Assembly (NCBI GenBank): GCA_019247755.1
Contig: JAFBAM010000101.1
Coordinates: forward strand, 1-11,482
Length of the DNA stretch: 11,482 nucleotides
Source: Sphingomonas sp.
GTDB lineage: Bacteria; Pseudomonadota; Alphaproteobacteria; Sphingomonadales; Sphingomonadaceae
Direction: 5' to 3'
This document shows, piece after piece, positions 1-8,204 of the stretch. A program made the position numbers and the translations under genes. The notes beneath the pieces were generated by a model. The model was given only the letters and a program-made list of their open reading frames with translations. It was not told the DNA's origin and made no database searches. Every line of letters starts with the position of its first letter. Positions within the stretch are counted from its first letter, which is position 1.

Positions 1-18
1 GGCTAGCCAGCGCAACCG

Positions 19-1533
19 ATGCTGTACGTCCTTTACGCGTTCCTTGCAGGCGCAGCTTCGGCTTTCGCCTTCGAACCGGTCGGCCTGTGGCCGCTGCTAC
101 CGGTGGCTTTCGCTCTGCTCTGCGAATTCACCTGCCGGTCGAAGGGCCTCTGGCGGGCGCTTCTGACCGGCTGGGCGTTCGGCCTTGGCCAATTCGTCGT
201 CGGGCTCAACTGGATCGCTACCGCCTTCACCTTCCAGGCGGCCATGCCGGCCTGGCTCGGCTGGATCGCCGTGCTGCTGCTGTCCCTCTATCTCGCCATT
301 TATCCCGCGATGGCGACCGGCCTCGCCTGGCGCTTTGGTCGCGACAATCGCGTCGTGCTCGTGACGGTGCTTGGAGGCGCCTGGGCGATCATCGAATGGC
401 TACGGGGCACGATGTTCACGGGATTTCCGTGGAACCCCGCCGCCGCCGTGCTGGTCCCGACTCCGCTGATCACGCTCACGGCCCTCATCGGCACCTACGG
501 CCTTTCCGGACTCGTGGTGCTGCTCGGCGGCGCGATCTGGCTCGAATATTACAGGAAGTGGCTGCCGCTCGTGGTGATCGTCGGCGTCACCGCCCTGCTG
601 TGGGTTCTGCCTGCCTCGTCGGTACCCCAGGACCCGCTGGCCATAATGAATGTCCGCGTCGTCCAGCCCAACATCGGCCAGGAGGACAAATGGCGGCCCG
701 GCTTCGACGAAGAGGCCGCGCGTCGTCTAGCGATCCTGTCCGGGCCGCCGACCGGCGATCCGCGGCTGCTGCTTTGGCCCGAAGCGGCTGTCACTGACCC
801 GCTCGACGACGCACGTACCGACGAACATCAAGCGATGGCCGAGTTCCAGCGAACCCGCATTGCCTCGCTGCTGGGCCCGAACGACCGGCTGCTGACCGGT
901 GGAATCGCCATCGCTTCGAAGGATGGCATTCACGTCTCAGGCGCAGCCAACAGCGTGTTCGCGCTGGGACCCGGCGGAAAGGTGGTCGGCCGCTACGACA
1001 AGGCGCACCTCGTTCCCTACGGCGAGTATCTGCCGATGCGGCCCTTGCTGTCGGCGATCGGCCTGTCGCGCCTCGCGCCGGGTGACATCGACTTCAACTC
1101 GGGGCCCGGCCCCCGCACGCTCAACATCGGCGGCGAATGGGGCAAGGTCGGCTTCCAGCTCTGCTACGAGATCATCTTCTCGGGCGCGGTCGTCGACGAG
1201 AAGCATCGGCCCGCCTTCATCTTCAACCCGTCGAACGATGCATGGTTCGGCCGCTGGGGCCCGCCGCAGCATCTGGCCCAGGCGCGCCTGCGCGCTGCCG
1301 AGGAGGGCCTGCCCATCATCCGATCGACCCCGACCGGGATCAGCGCAGTGATCGACGGCCGCGGCAATCTCGTCAAAAGCCAGCCGTGGCGGACCGCGGG
1401 CGCGATCGATGCGGTCCTTCCGCCAGCCGCCAATTCGCCGACTCCCTTCGCCCGCTTCGGCAATGTGATCCCGCTCGTTTTGGGATTCCTGCTCATCATC
1501 GGCGGCATTGTCATGAGCCGTCGCCGCCGCTAG
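19..1533 (+). CDS. lnt: Apolipoprotein N-acyltransferase
   Basis: Lnt transfers an acyl chain from phospholipid to the N-terminal cysteine of apolipoproteins in the inner membrane, the last step of lipoprotein maturation. The 504-residue protein has the family's usual length and plan: several hydrophobic helices in roughly the first 200 residues, a periplasmic carbon-nitrogen hydrolase domain at about 210-470, and a last membrane helix at about 482-499 followed by a short arginine tail. The Glu-Lys-Cys triad is visible as E255 in LLWPEAA, K328 in GRYDKAH and C382 in FQLCYEI; the family's VPYGEYLP loop follows the lysine. An in-frame TAG at 4-6 leaves ATG 19 as the only possible upstream start, although no clear ribosome binding site is seen in the 18 available bases. 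Two lipoproteins encoded in this window (minus strand, 2803-4158 and 5382-6599) are plausible substrates. Identification is firm. Confidence 0.96.
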   Translation: MLYVLYAFLAGAASAFAFEPVGLWPLLPVAFALLCEFTCRSKGLWRALLTGWAFGLGQFVVGLNWIATAFTFQAAMPAWLGWIAVLLLSLYLAIYPAMATGLAWRFGRDNRVVLVTVLGGAWAIIEWLRGTMFTGFPWNPAAAVLVPTPLITLTALIGTYGLSGLVVLLGGAIWLEYYRKWLPLVVIVGVTALLWVLPASSVPQDPLAIMNVRVVQPNIGQEDKWRPGFDEEAARRLAILSGPPTGDPRLLLWPEAAVTDPLDDARTDEHQAMAEFQRTRIASLLGPNDRLLTGGIAIASKDGIHVSGAANSVFALGPGGKVVGRYDKAHLVPYGEYLPMRPLLSAIGLSRLAPGDIDFNSGPGPRTLNIGGEWGKVGFQLCYEIIFSGAVVDEKHRPAFIFNPSNDAWFGRWGPPQHLAQARLRAAEEGLPIIRSTPTGISAVIDGRGNLVKSQPWRTAGAIDAVLPPAANSPTPFARFGNVIPLVLGFLLIIGGIVMSRRRR

Positions 1534-1591
1534 AGGCGTCATATAAAGCTTTCTTTATATCCCTAAATCTCAAGAGGACTCGCCTCCTTCC
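1533..1591 (+). promoter_or_regulatory. metK leader with competing RNA structures
   Basis: The 58 bases between lnt and metK can fold in two ways. A hairpin pairs ATATAAAG (1541-1548) with CTTTATAT (1553-1560) across a 4-base loop. GAGGCG at 1533-1538, starting at the last base of the lnt stop codon, is exactly complementary to CGCCTC at 1581-1586. The same CCTC (1583-1586) can instead pair with GAGG (1574-1577), which is the core of the only Shine-Dalgarno-like sequence, AAGAGGA. One fold hides the ribosome binding site and the other exposes it. I see no match to the SAM-II or SAM/SAH riboswitch consensus sequences I remember. The complementarity is seen; a regulatory role is inference. The ribosome binding site lies 13 bases before the ATG, longer than usual. 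Confidence 0.4.
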
Positions 1592-2802
<1,211 letters not shown>

Positions 2803-2806
<4 letters not shown>

Positions 2807-4158
2807 CGAGAAGCTAGCTTCGGCGGGGACGCGTAGGTCACCCGCCAGACCGTGCCGCCGACGTCATCGGCGATGAGCAAGGCGCCGGTTCGATCGACTG
2901 CGACCCCGACCGGACGGCCTCGCGCCTTTGCGTCGGGGCCGATGAAACCCGTCACGAAATTATAGGGCCGTCCGACGGGTTTCCCGCCGGCGAAGCGGAT
3001 GAAGACGACGCGGTAACCATTGAGTTCGGTGCGGTTCCAGCTGCCGTGTTCGCCGACGAAAGCGCCGCCTCTGAACATCGCTGGAAAGCTCGCGCCCGTA
3101 TAGAAAGTGAGCCCCAGCGCGGCCACGTGCGAGCTTAGCGCATAGTCGGCCGGAATCGCCTTCGCGACCAGATCGGGACGCTGCGGCCTGACGCGCGGGT
3201 CCACGTGCTGCCCGTAATAGCTGTAGGGCCAGCCGTAGAAGGCACCGTCCTTCACCGAGGTCATGTAATCCGGCACCAGGTTGGGCCCGAGCTCGTCGCG
3301 CTCGTTGACCACCGTCCACAGTGTGTTGCTCCCCGGATAGAAGGTCAGCCCATTCGGGTTCCTGAGCCCGCTCGCGAACACCCGGTAGACGCCAGTCTTC
3401 GGATCAACCTCCCAGATCGCCGCGCGATTGGTCTCCGCCTCCGGCCCGCGCTCTTGAACGTTACTGTTGGAGCCGACGCCCGCGTACAGCTTCGAACCGT
3501 CGGGGCTGGCGGTCAGCGACTTGGTCCAGTGATGGTCGATGAGGCCCCCGGGCAGGTCGACGACCTTCTGAGGCGGTGCGGTGATCTTCGTCTGACCGGG
3601 CGTGAACGGGAAACGCAGGATCGCGTCCGTGTCGGCGATGTAGAGATCGTTGCCGACCAAGGTGATTCCGAACGGCGAGACCAGGTGGTCGACAAGCACC
3701 GATTTCAACTCGGGCTTGCCGTCGCCATCCGCATCCCGGAGCAAGGTGATCCGCTGCGGCGGGCCCGCGCTCGCACCGCTCGTCTCTTTCGCGCCGCCGC
3801 CCCCATGAGCCATCGACATGATGAAGTCGCGGATGGGATCCTTGGGGCGGTCGACAGGCTCCGAGCCGACCCGCTGCGTCTCGACGACCAACACGTCGCC
3901 GTTGGGCAGCGGCAAAATGTTGCGGGGGTTTGAGAGGCCGGTCGCCATCGCCTGAATCTGGAAGCCCGCGGGTACCGTCGGGTGCTCGCCATCCTTCCAG
4001 CCAACCACGTCGGGCACTCCCACCGCGGCGACCAACTCCTCGACCGGCTTCGGAAGCACCGGGTTGGGGCCAACCTGCTGCGAGGGATCGATGTCTTGCA
4101 CCTTGCCGCAGGCGCCGAGCGCGATGAGCGCGGTCGCGGTGAGGAAGAGCCGGTTCAT
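2803..4158 (-). CDS. PQQ-type sorbosone dehydrogenase-like lipoprotein
   Basis: This is a predicted exported beta-propeller oxidoreductase of the L-sorbosone / soluble glucose dehydrogenase superfamily, which oxidises sugars or aldehydes with PQQ and calcium; the true substrate is unknown. The N-terminus has a lipoprotein signal with lipobox LGAC, Cys17, and glycine after it, suggesting a membrane anchor facing the periplasm. Family motifs in order: DADGDG at 142-147 (calcium-loop-like), DHHWTKSLTASPDG at 208-221, SGLRNPNGL at 263-271, NERDELG at 285-291, HGSWNRT at 371-377, and RGRPVGVAVD at 413-422. Aligned by eye on the PDG motif, H210 falls on the catalytic histidine of soluble glucose dehydrogenase, and R413/R415 on its PQQ-binding arginine pair. 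A Gly-rich insert lies at about 118-132. It overlaps the upstream DUF2231 gene by ATGA, so translation is probably coupled. No cytochrome or PQQ synthesis gene is adjacent. Confidence 0.85.
2810..2821. repeat. 12-bp perfect palindrome at convergent gene ends
   Basis: GAAGCTAGCTTC is its own reverse complement and lies four bases past the metK stop, inside the last codons of the minus-strand gene. CGCCG (2797-2801) and CGGCG (2821-2825) add a possible outer stem. No T-run follows on either strand, so it does not read as a classical intrinsic terminator. It could slow RNA polymerase at the convergent junction or be a protein site, but chance cannot be excluded. Confidence 0.3.
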
Positions 4159-4604
4159 GCTCGCTCTCCCGTGTCATAGCGGGCTTCATGCCAGAGCCAG
4201 CCGTAGATCAGGATCTGAAGCGCACCAGCGGCCGACAGGATCAGGCCCAGCGGGACGACCGCTGTCCAGCCGTCGCGGGCATGAACAAAGCTGTTGATCA
4301 GCTCGACGATCCACGCCGCGACCAGCAGCGCGAACCCGGCCCAGCCTTCGGAGCTGCGCAGTTGCGGCAGCCGGAACATGTCGATCAGCATCAGCACGAC
4401 GAGGATTCCGCCGAAGAAAAGGCCCGTCGCGATCAGCCAGCTGGAGAAGTTAAGCCAGATGAGGTTTCCGCCACTCCCGTCGTAGGCGAGGTCGGTCGCC
4501 AATGCGCCGATGAAGCAAATGATGGGTATGGGAAGGATGATCGCGGAGATTGGGTGACGCGCGATGCCGGTTCGATACGGTCTTTCGCGTACATTTTCCG
4601 CCAT
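4155..4604 (-). CDS. DUF2231 family four-helix membrane protein
   Basis: A 149-residue inner-membrane protein with four predicted helices at about 18-38, 47-75, 87-107 and 114-137. The RHP motif at 16-18 ahead of the first helix and the overall spacing fit the DUF2231 family, whose function is not established. Histidines H17, H108 and H139 lie near helix ends; heme binding or a quinone-linked role has been considered for such proteins, but nothing here proves it. The start has an ideal ribosome binding site, GGAGG (4614-4610) five bases before ATG. It is the first gene of a two-gene operon; its stop overlaps the start of the PQQ lipoprotein gene as ATGA. A membrane partner passing electrons from the lipoprotein is an attractive but untested inference. 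Confidence 0.8.
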   Translation of the reverse strand: MAENVRERPYRTGIARHPISAIILPIPIICFIGALATDLAYDGSGGNLIWLNFSSWLIATGLFFGGILVVLMLIDMFRLPQLRSSEGWAGFALLVAAWIVELINSFVHARDGWTAVVPLGLILSAAGALQILIYGWLWHEARYDTGERA

Positions 4605-4629
4605 GGAGTCCTCCTTTTTTCATCCGCTC

Positions 4630-4655
4630 GACGCGGAAAGCAGGGCGGAGGTTCC
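4630..4655 (-). promoter_or_regulatory. Candidate EcfG-type general-stress promoter
   Basis: Read on the minus strand, GGAAC (4655-4651) is followed after 17 bases by CGTC (4633-4630). The alphaproteobacterial general-stress sigma factor EcfG is known to recognise GGAAC, 16-17 bases, then CGTT, so this matches eight of nine key bases with acceptable spacing. Transcription would begin about seven bases on, near 4623, giving a leader of about 20 bases that carries the GGAGG ribosome binding site. It points at the DUF2231-PQQ lipoprotein operon. The motif is short and one base is off, so this remains a candidate. Confidence 0.42.
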
Positions 4656-4677
4656 GAAAGTTGCGGGAAGTTCATGA

Positions 4678-4690
4678 GCGCCTTAGGCGC
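4678..4690 (+). repeat. Inverted repeat just before trmB start
   Basis: GCGCCT and AGGCGC flank one base (T4684), a near-perfect 13-base dyad ending eight bases before the chosen trmB ATG. As RNA it gives a five-pair GC stem with a three-base loop placed exactly where a ribosome binding site would normally be; no good Shine-Dalgarno sequence is present. It may be an operator or a translational control hairpin, or simply chance in GC-rich DNA. Confidence 0.35.
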
Positions 4691-4698
4691 GCTTGCCG

Positions 4699-5397
4699 AT
4701 GACCGCGTTCAAATCTGGCGATCCGCTGACCCTCAACCGGCTCTATGGCCGATCGAGCGGGCACAAGCTCAGGAAGGGGCAGCAGGAGTTGGTCGAGCGG
4801 TTGCTTCCGTCGATCGAGGTTCCGGCGGAGGATGAAGTCACTGCCAAGAGCCTGTTCGGTGAGGACTTGCCGCTCCATTTCGAGATCGGCTTCGGCTCGG
4901 GCGAGCATTTGGCCAGCCGCGCCGACATGCTGCCCAACCACGGCTTCATCGGCGCGGAACCGTTCCTAAACGGCGTCGCGACGGCGCTCGGCCATATCCG
5001 CGACCAGCATCTCGCCAACATCCGCATTTGGCGCGGCGACGCACTCGACGTGCTGCAACGCGTGCCCGACAGCTCGCTGAGCTTCCTCTATTTGCTTCAC
5101 CCCGACCCCTGGCCGAAGGCGCGCCACGCCAAGCGGCGAATGGTCAACGATCGTCCGGTCGAGCTGTTCGCAGCGAAGCTGAAGCCGGGTGGCGAGTTCC
5201 GGCTTGCGACCGACGATCCCACCTATCTCAACTGGTCGCTGATGATCATGCAGCGGCACACAAGCCAATTCGAATGGCTGGCCGAGAAGCCGAAGGATTT
5301 CCTCGAGCCGTCAGGCGGCTGGATCGAGACCCGCTACGGCGCCAAGTCGCGCCGTGAAGGCCGCCGGCCCTATTACCTCCGCTATGGCCGCACCTGA
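4699..5397 (+). CDS. trmB: tRNA (guanine-N7)-methyltransferase
   Basis: TrmB methylates N7 of guanine 46 in the variable loop of many tRNAs, using SAM, in the cytoplasm. With the ATG at 4699 the protein has 232 residues, normal for the family. Visible motifs: the SAM-binding FEIGFGSGEH at 61-70, acidic E87 (GAEPF) and D114 (RGDA), the signature HPDPWPKARHAKRR at 134-147, TDDPTYLNW at 171-179, and the C-terminal TRYGAKSRREGRRPYYL. A TTG two codons upstream (4693) is also open, and an in-frame TAG at 4684-4686 bars anything longer; I prefer ATG because members I remember begin with MTA. No clear ribosome binding site is seen. It is normally close to metK and rimP in alphaproteobacteria, but here it stands alone between two inserted cassettes. 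Its 3' end overlaps the convergent PQQ gene by 16 bases. Confidence 0.95.
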   Translation: MTAFKSGDPLTLNRLYGRSSGHKLRKGQQELVERLLPSIEVPAEDEVTAKSLFGEDLPLHFEIGFGSGEHLASRADMLPNHGFIGAEPFLNGVATALGHIRDQHLANIRIWRGDALDVLQRVPDSSLSFLYLLHPDPWPKARHAKRRMVNDRPVELFAAKLKPGGEFRLATDDPTYLNWSLMIMQRHTSQFEWLAEKPKDFLEPSGGWIETRYGAKSRREGRRPYYLRYGRT

Positions 5398-6599
5398 GGC
5401 GTCAGGCGGAGCAACCGGGCGCCGTTTTCGTCTTCGAGCAGGTAAATCGCACCGTCCGGTCCCTCTCCCACCCAGCGGATGCGGTGGCCGAGGGTCCAAT
5501 GGTCCGCCTTCTGCGCCTTGTCGCCGCTGAAAGTGACGCGGATCAGCGCCTCGCCGGACAGCGTGCCGATGAACCCGTTCCCCTTCCACTGCGGGAACAA
5601 CTTGCCGCTGTAGATGAGCAGGCTGGTCGGCGAGACGGACGGCACCCAGGAGAGCTTCGGCGGCTCGATGTCTCGCCGGCTCGAGTGCGGCGGGATCGGC
5701 ACGCCGTTGTAGTTCTTGCCGTCCGACACGAGCGGCCAGCCGTAATTCTTGCCGGGAAGGATGAGATTGAGCTCGTCGCCACCACGCGGGCCCATCTCGG
5801 TCTCCCACAGCCGCCCCTCGGCGTCGAATGCGAGGCCGTAGGGATTGCGGTGGCCGGTGCTCCATGTCTGGGCTGGCGTGAGGTTTGGGCCCGGCCATTT
5901 GAACTGACGGCTCGGTTCGTTCTGCGCCGTTTCGGTGTCGGACGGCGGATCGATGATCCGGACCGTCGCCGCGCCCATCCGGCCTGCCATCGGGTTCCCA
6001 GCCGCCGGCTTCCCGTCGAGCGTCAGGTGCAGGATTTTGCCGAGCGGCTGGCTCGGGTCCTGCGCTGGCGTGAAGCGCTGCCGCTCACCACTGCTCAGGA
6101 ATAGGGACTTGCCGTCGGGCGCGAAGGCGATGATCGCGCCGAACTGGCCGCCCTGCCCGCCCGCCGGGTCGTGCCACAACAATTGGAATCCGGTGAGTCC
6201 GTTCCCTTCGAGCTTCGCGCGCGCCAGCGCGAGGCCGCTGCCGCCGTTCTGCGACGGCTCCGAGTAAGTCAGATAAACAATCTTGTCGGTCGCGAACGCG
6301 GGTGAAGCCTTGATATCGAGCAGGCCACCCTGGCTGCTCAACACGACGCGCGGCGCACCCCCGACCCGCTGCTTGCGGCCGTTGCTGAGGTCGACCAACC
6401 AGATGCGCCCCGGCTTTTCCGTCACCAGCGCGGTCGTCCCGCCCTGAAGGAAAGTCATCGCCCAGGGGGCATCGAAAGTCGCGACCGGTGTCAGGACGAA
6501 GGGTCGGTCGGTTGATTGCGGGTCTGCGCTCTGTGACGGCGATGCCGCACAGGCCGAGAGCATCAGCATCAATGCCGCTTGCAATACCCTCCTCATCAT
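5382..6599 (-). CDS. PQQ-dependent sugar dehydrogenase-like lipoprotein, YliI/Asd type
   Basis: A 405-residue beta-propeller of the YliI / soluble glucose dehydrogenase type. The lipoprotein signal ends in LSAC with Cys17, so the mature protein is probably membrane-anchored and periplasm-facing. Motifs: GGLLDI at 91-96, GERQRFTPAQD at 171-181, TGHRNPYGLAFD at 248-259, LWETEMGPRGGDELNLI at 264-280, NYGWP at 285-289 and GHRIRW at 371-376. Aligning on PDG (161-163), the catalytic histidine of this superfamily (HFGGR in E. coli YliI) is replaced by glutamine Q152 in GGQFGAI, and the arginine four residues later by isoleucine. The predicted PQQ arginines R251, R373 and R375 remain. The protein may therefore bind PQQ but differ in catalysis. 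The start has a strong ribosome binding site, AAGAGGAG, nine bases before ATG 6599; a second ATG follows directly. It is divergent from the polyketide synthase gene, 61 bases away. No frameshift or truncation is seen. Confidence 0.84.
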   Translation of the reverse strand: MMRRVLQAALMLMLSACAASPSQSADPQSTDRPFVLTPVATFDAPWAMTFLQGGTTALVTEKPGRIWLVDLSNGRKQRVGGAPRVVLSSQGGLLDIKASPAFATDKIVYLTYSEPSQNGGSGLALARAKLEGNGLTGFQLLWHDPAGGQGGQFGAIIAFAPDGKSLFLSSGERQRFTPAQDPSQPLGKILHLTLDGKPAAGNPMAGRMGAATVRIIDPPSDTETAQNEPSRQFKWPGPNLTPAQTWSTGHRNPYGLAFDAEGRLWETEMGPRGGDELNLILPGKNYGWPLVSDGKNYNGVPIPPHSSRRDIEPPKLSWVPSVSPTSLLIYSGKLFPQWKGNGFIGTLSGEALIRVTFSGDKAQKADHWTLGHRIRWVGEGPDGAIYLLEDENGARLLRLTPQVRP

Positions 6600-6660
6600 C
6601 CGACACCGCTCCTCTTAGTGGCGTGAACCGCAACCAAGGTTGGACCCACTTAGTTAGTCC
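6600..6660. promoter_or_regulatory. Divergent promoter region with nested dyads
   Basis: These 61 bases must hold the promoters of both the minus-strand PQQ lipoprotein gene and the plus-strand polyketide synthase operon. They contain CAACC (6631-6635) and GGTTG (6638-6642) around AA, nested inside CTTAGTGG (6614-6621) and CCACTTAG (6646-6653), which are complementary except for one position. A regulator binding here could control both directions. I could not assign convincing -35/-10 elements. The minus-strand ribosome binding site (6616-6609) lies in the outer arm. On the plus side no Shine-Dalgarno sequence precedes ATG 6661, and an in-frame TAG (6655-6657) excludes an earlier start. Confidence 0.4.
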
Positions 6661-7710
6661 ATGATGCAATCGTGCAGTTTACTCTCGCTCGCCACCGCGG
6701 TTCCGCCGCACGTCATCGAGCAGTCCGATGCCAAGGCCCGCGCCCGCGAGGCGTTCGGCGGCAAGAAGGCGCTGTTCGACCGCCTGTCGGGCGTGTTCGA
6801 CAATGCCGGGATCGCCCGCCGCCACATTGTCGCTCCCCAGGAATGGTATATGGACGGCCACGGCTGGCATGACCGCAACGCCGTCTATCTGGAAGCCTCC
6901 GAGCAACTGTTCATCGATGCCGCGACGGCGGCCATCGAAAAGGCGGGCCTGACGCCAAAGGACATTGACGGGGTCGTCACCGTTTCGACCACCGGAATTG
7001 CGACGCCGAGCCTGGAAGCGCGATGCTTCACGCGGGTCGGCTTCAGGACCGACGTGCGCCGGGTCCCGGTATTCGGCCTTGGCTGCGCGGGCGGAGTAAA
7101 CGGCCTGTCGCTCGCAGCCCGGCTCGCGACCGCCGATCCCGGCAGCATCTGGCTGTTCGTCACGGTGGAAACCTGCTCGATCTCGATCAGGCTCGACAGT
7201 GACGATCCGGCTGCGGTCGTCGCCACCGCGCTCTTCGGTGACGGCGCCGCGGCGGCGGTCGTGACCAGCGGCCATCACAGCCTCGCCCGCATCACCGGCT
7301 CGGCCGAAAAGATTTGGCCTGACACGCTGCGGATCATGGGTTGGGACGTCGAAGACCCCGGCCTGTCGGTCGTGTTCGACCGCGCCATCCCGCCCTTCAT
7401 CGAGGAGGAACTGGCCGAGGCGGTCGATGGCATGTGCGAAAAGCTCGGCATCACACGCGACGAGATCGACCGGCTGTGCTGCCATCCCGGCGGCGTGAAG
7501 GTAATCGACGCCATCGAAAGCGCGCTCCACCTCAACCAGGGCGAGCTGAACCTCGAGCGCGAGGTGCTGCTCGACTATGGCAACATGAGCGCGCCGACCG
7601 TGCTGTTCGTGCTCGAACGGCTGCTCGAGCGCGGGCTCCCTGACAAGGTGCTGATGACGGCGTTTGGCCCCGGCTTCACCTGCGCCGGGATGCTGCTCGA
7701 AGCGCCGTGA
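6661..7710 (+). CDS. Type III polyketide synthase
   Basis: A chalcone/stilbene-synthase-type enzyme, 349 residues, expected to extend an acyl-CoA (probably a long fatty acyl starter) with malonyl-CoA and cyclise it to an alkylpyrone, alkylresorcinol or phloroglucinol; the product cannot be read from sequence. The catalytic triad is clear: Cys142 in GLGCAGG, His275 in CCHPGGVK, Asn308 in DYGNMSAPT. Other marks are STTGIATPSLEAR at 109-121, LFGDGAAA at 191-198 and the C-terminal GPGFTCAGMLL at 336-346. The last four bases overlap the GTG start of the methyltransferase gene, so the two are one translationally coupled unit like Bacillus bpsA-bpsB. Start choice is ATG 6661 or the adjacent ATG 6664; neither has a Shine-Dalgarno sequence, so initiation may be leaderless or weak. 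KAS III (FabH) is the main alternative and is less likely because of the Cys-His-Asn context. Confidence 0.92.
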   Translation: MMQSCSLLSLATAVPPHVIEQSDAKARAREAFGGKKALFDRLSGVFDNAGIARRHIVAPQEWYMDGHGWHDRNAVYLEASEQLFIDAATAAIEKAGLTPKDIDGVVTVSTTGIATPSLEARCFTRVGFRTDVRRVPVFGLGCAGGVNGLSLAARLATADPGSIWLFVTVETCSISIRLDSDDPAAVVATALFGDGAAAAVVTSGHHSLARITGSAEKIWPDTLRIMGWDVEDPGLSVVFDRAIPPFIEEELAEAVDGMCEKLGITRDEIDRLCCHPGGVKVIDAIESALHLNQGELNLEREVLLDYGNMSAPTVLFVLERLLERGLPDKVLMTAFGPGFTCAGMLLEAP

Positions 7711-8204
7711 CGCTGAATATCGTCATCCTCGCGCTGGTCACGATCCAGCGGCTCGGCGAGCTCATTGTCTCACGACGCAACACGAAGCGGCTGCTCGAAC
7801 AGGGCGCGCGAGAGTTTGCACCGGCCCATTACCCGCTGATCGTCGCGCTCCACACGGCGTGGCTTGCATCGCTCTGGTGGCTTGGCGTGTCGCGACCGAT
7901 CGATCCCTTCTGGCTGGCGGCTTTCATCCTTATCGAGATCGGGCGCATCTGGGTCTTCGCATCGCTCGGCGAGCGCTGGACCACGCGGATCATCGTCGTG
8001 GCCGGCGAGACCCTTGTTCGCCGCGGCCCATACCGCTTCCTCAATCACCCTAACTACGCCGTAGTCGTCGCCGAAATCGCGGTGCTGCCCCTGGTCTTCG
8101 GCTTGTGGCGGGTAGCGCTGATCTTCAGCGTCCTGAATGCCGCCGTCCTCGCCGTCCGCATCCGCGAGGAGGACCGCGCGCTCAGCGCTTGTCAACCTCG
8201 ATAA
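7707..8204 (+). CDS. ICMT-family membrane methyltransferase
   Basis: An integral-membrane SAM-dependent methyltransferase of the isoprenylcysteine carboxyl methyltransferase superfamily, 165 residues. Hydrophobic helices lie at about 2-15, 42-60, 67-86 and 118-150. The cofactor-binding signature is GPYRFLNHPNYAVVVAEI (107-124) and the closing RIREEDRAL (151-159). It begins with GTG overlapping the TGA of the polyketide synthase (GTGA). The Bacillus relative BpsB/YpbQ sits beside a type III polyketide synthase and O-methylates its alkylpyrone product; the same pairing here makes methylation of a polyketide lipid the best inference, not protein prenyl-cysteine modification. Its 3' end overlaps the convergent small-protein gene by 23 bases. 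No third operon gene follows. Confidence 0.85.
   Translation: MTLNIVILALVTIQRLGELIVSRRNTKRLLEQGAREFAPAHYPLIVALHTAWLASLWWLGVSRPIDPFWLAAFILIEIGRIWVFASLGERWTTRIIVVAGETLVRRGPYRFLNHPNYAVVVAEIAVLPLVFGLWRVALIFSVLNAAVLAVRIREEDRALSACQPR

Noticed and set aside
1534..1591. A known SAM-II or SAM/SAH riboswitch before metK
   Set aside because: The conserved sequence blocks of these classes, as I remember them, are absent; only generic complementarity is present, reported as a candidate leader.
3205..3933. A 242-codon plus-strand open frame within the sorbosone-type gene
   Set aside because: Shadow composition and no motif; the minus-strand protein has a lipobox and propeller motifs.
4693..4698. TTG at 4693 as the trmB start
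   Set aside because: ATG two codons downstream fits the usual N-terminus and there is no ribosome binding site favouring TTG.
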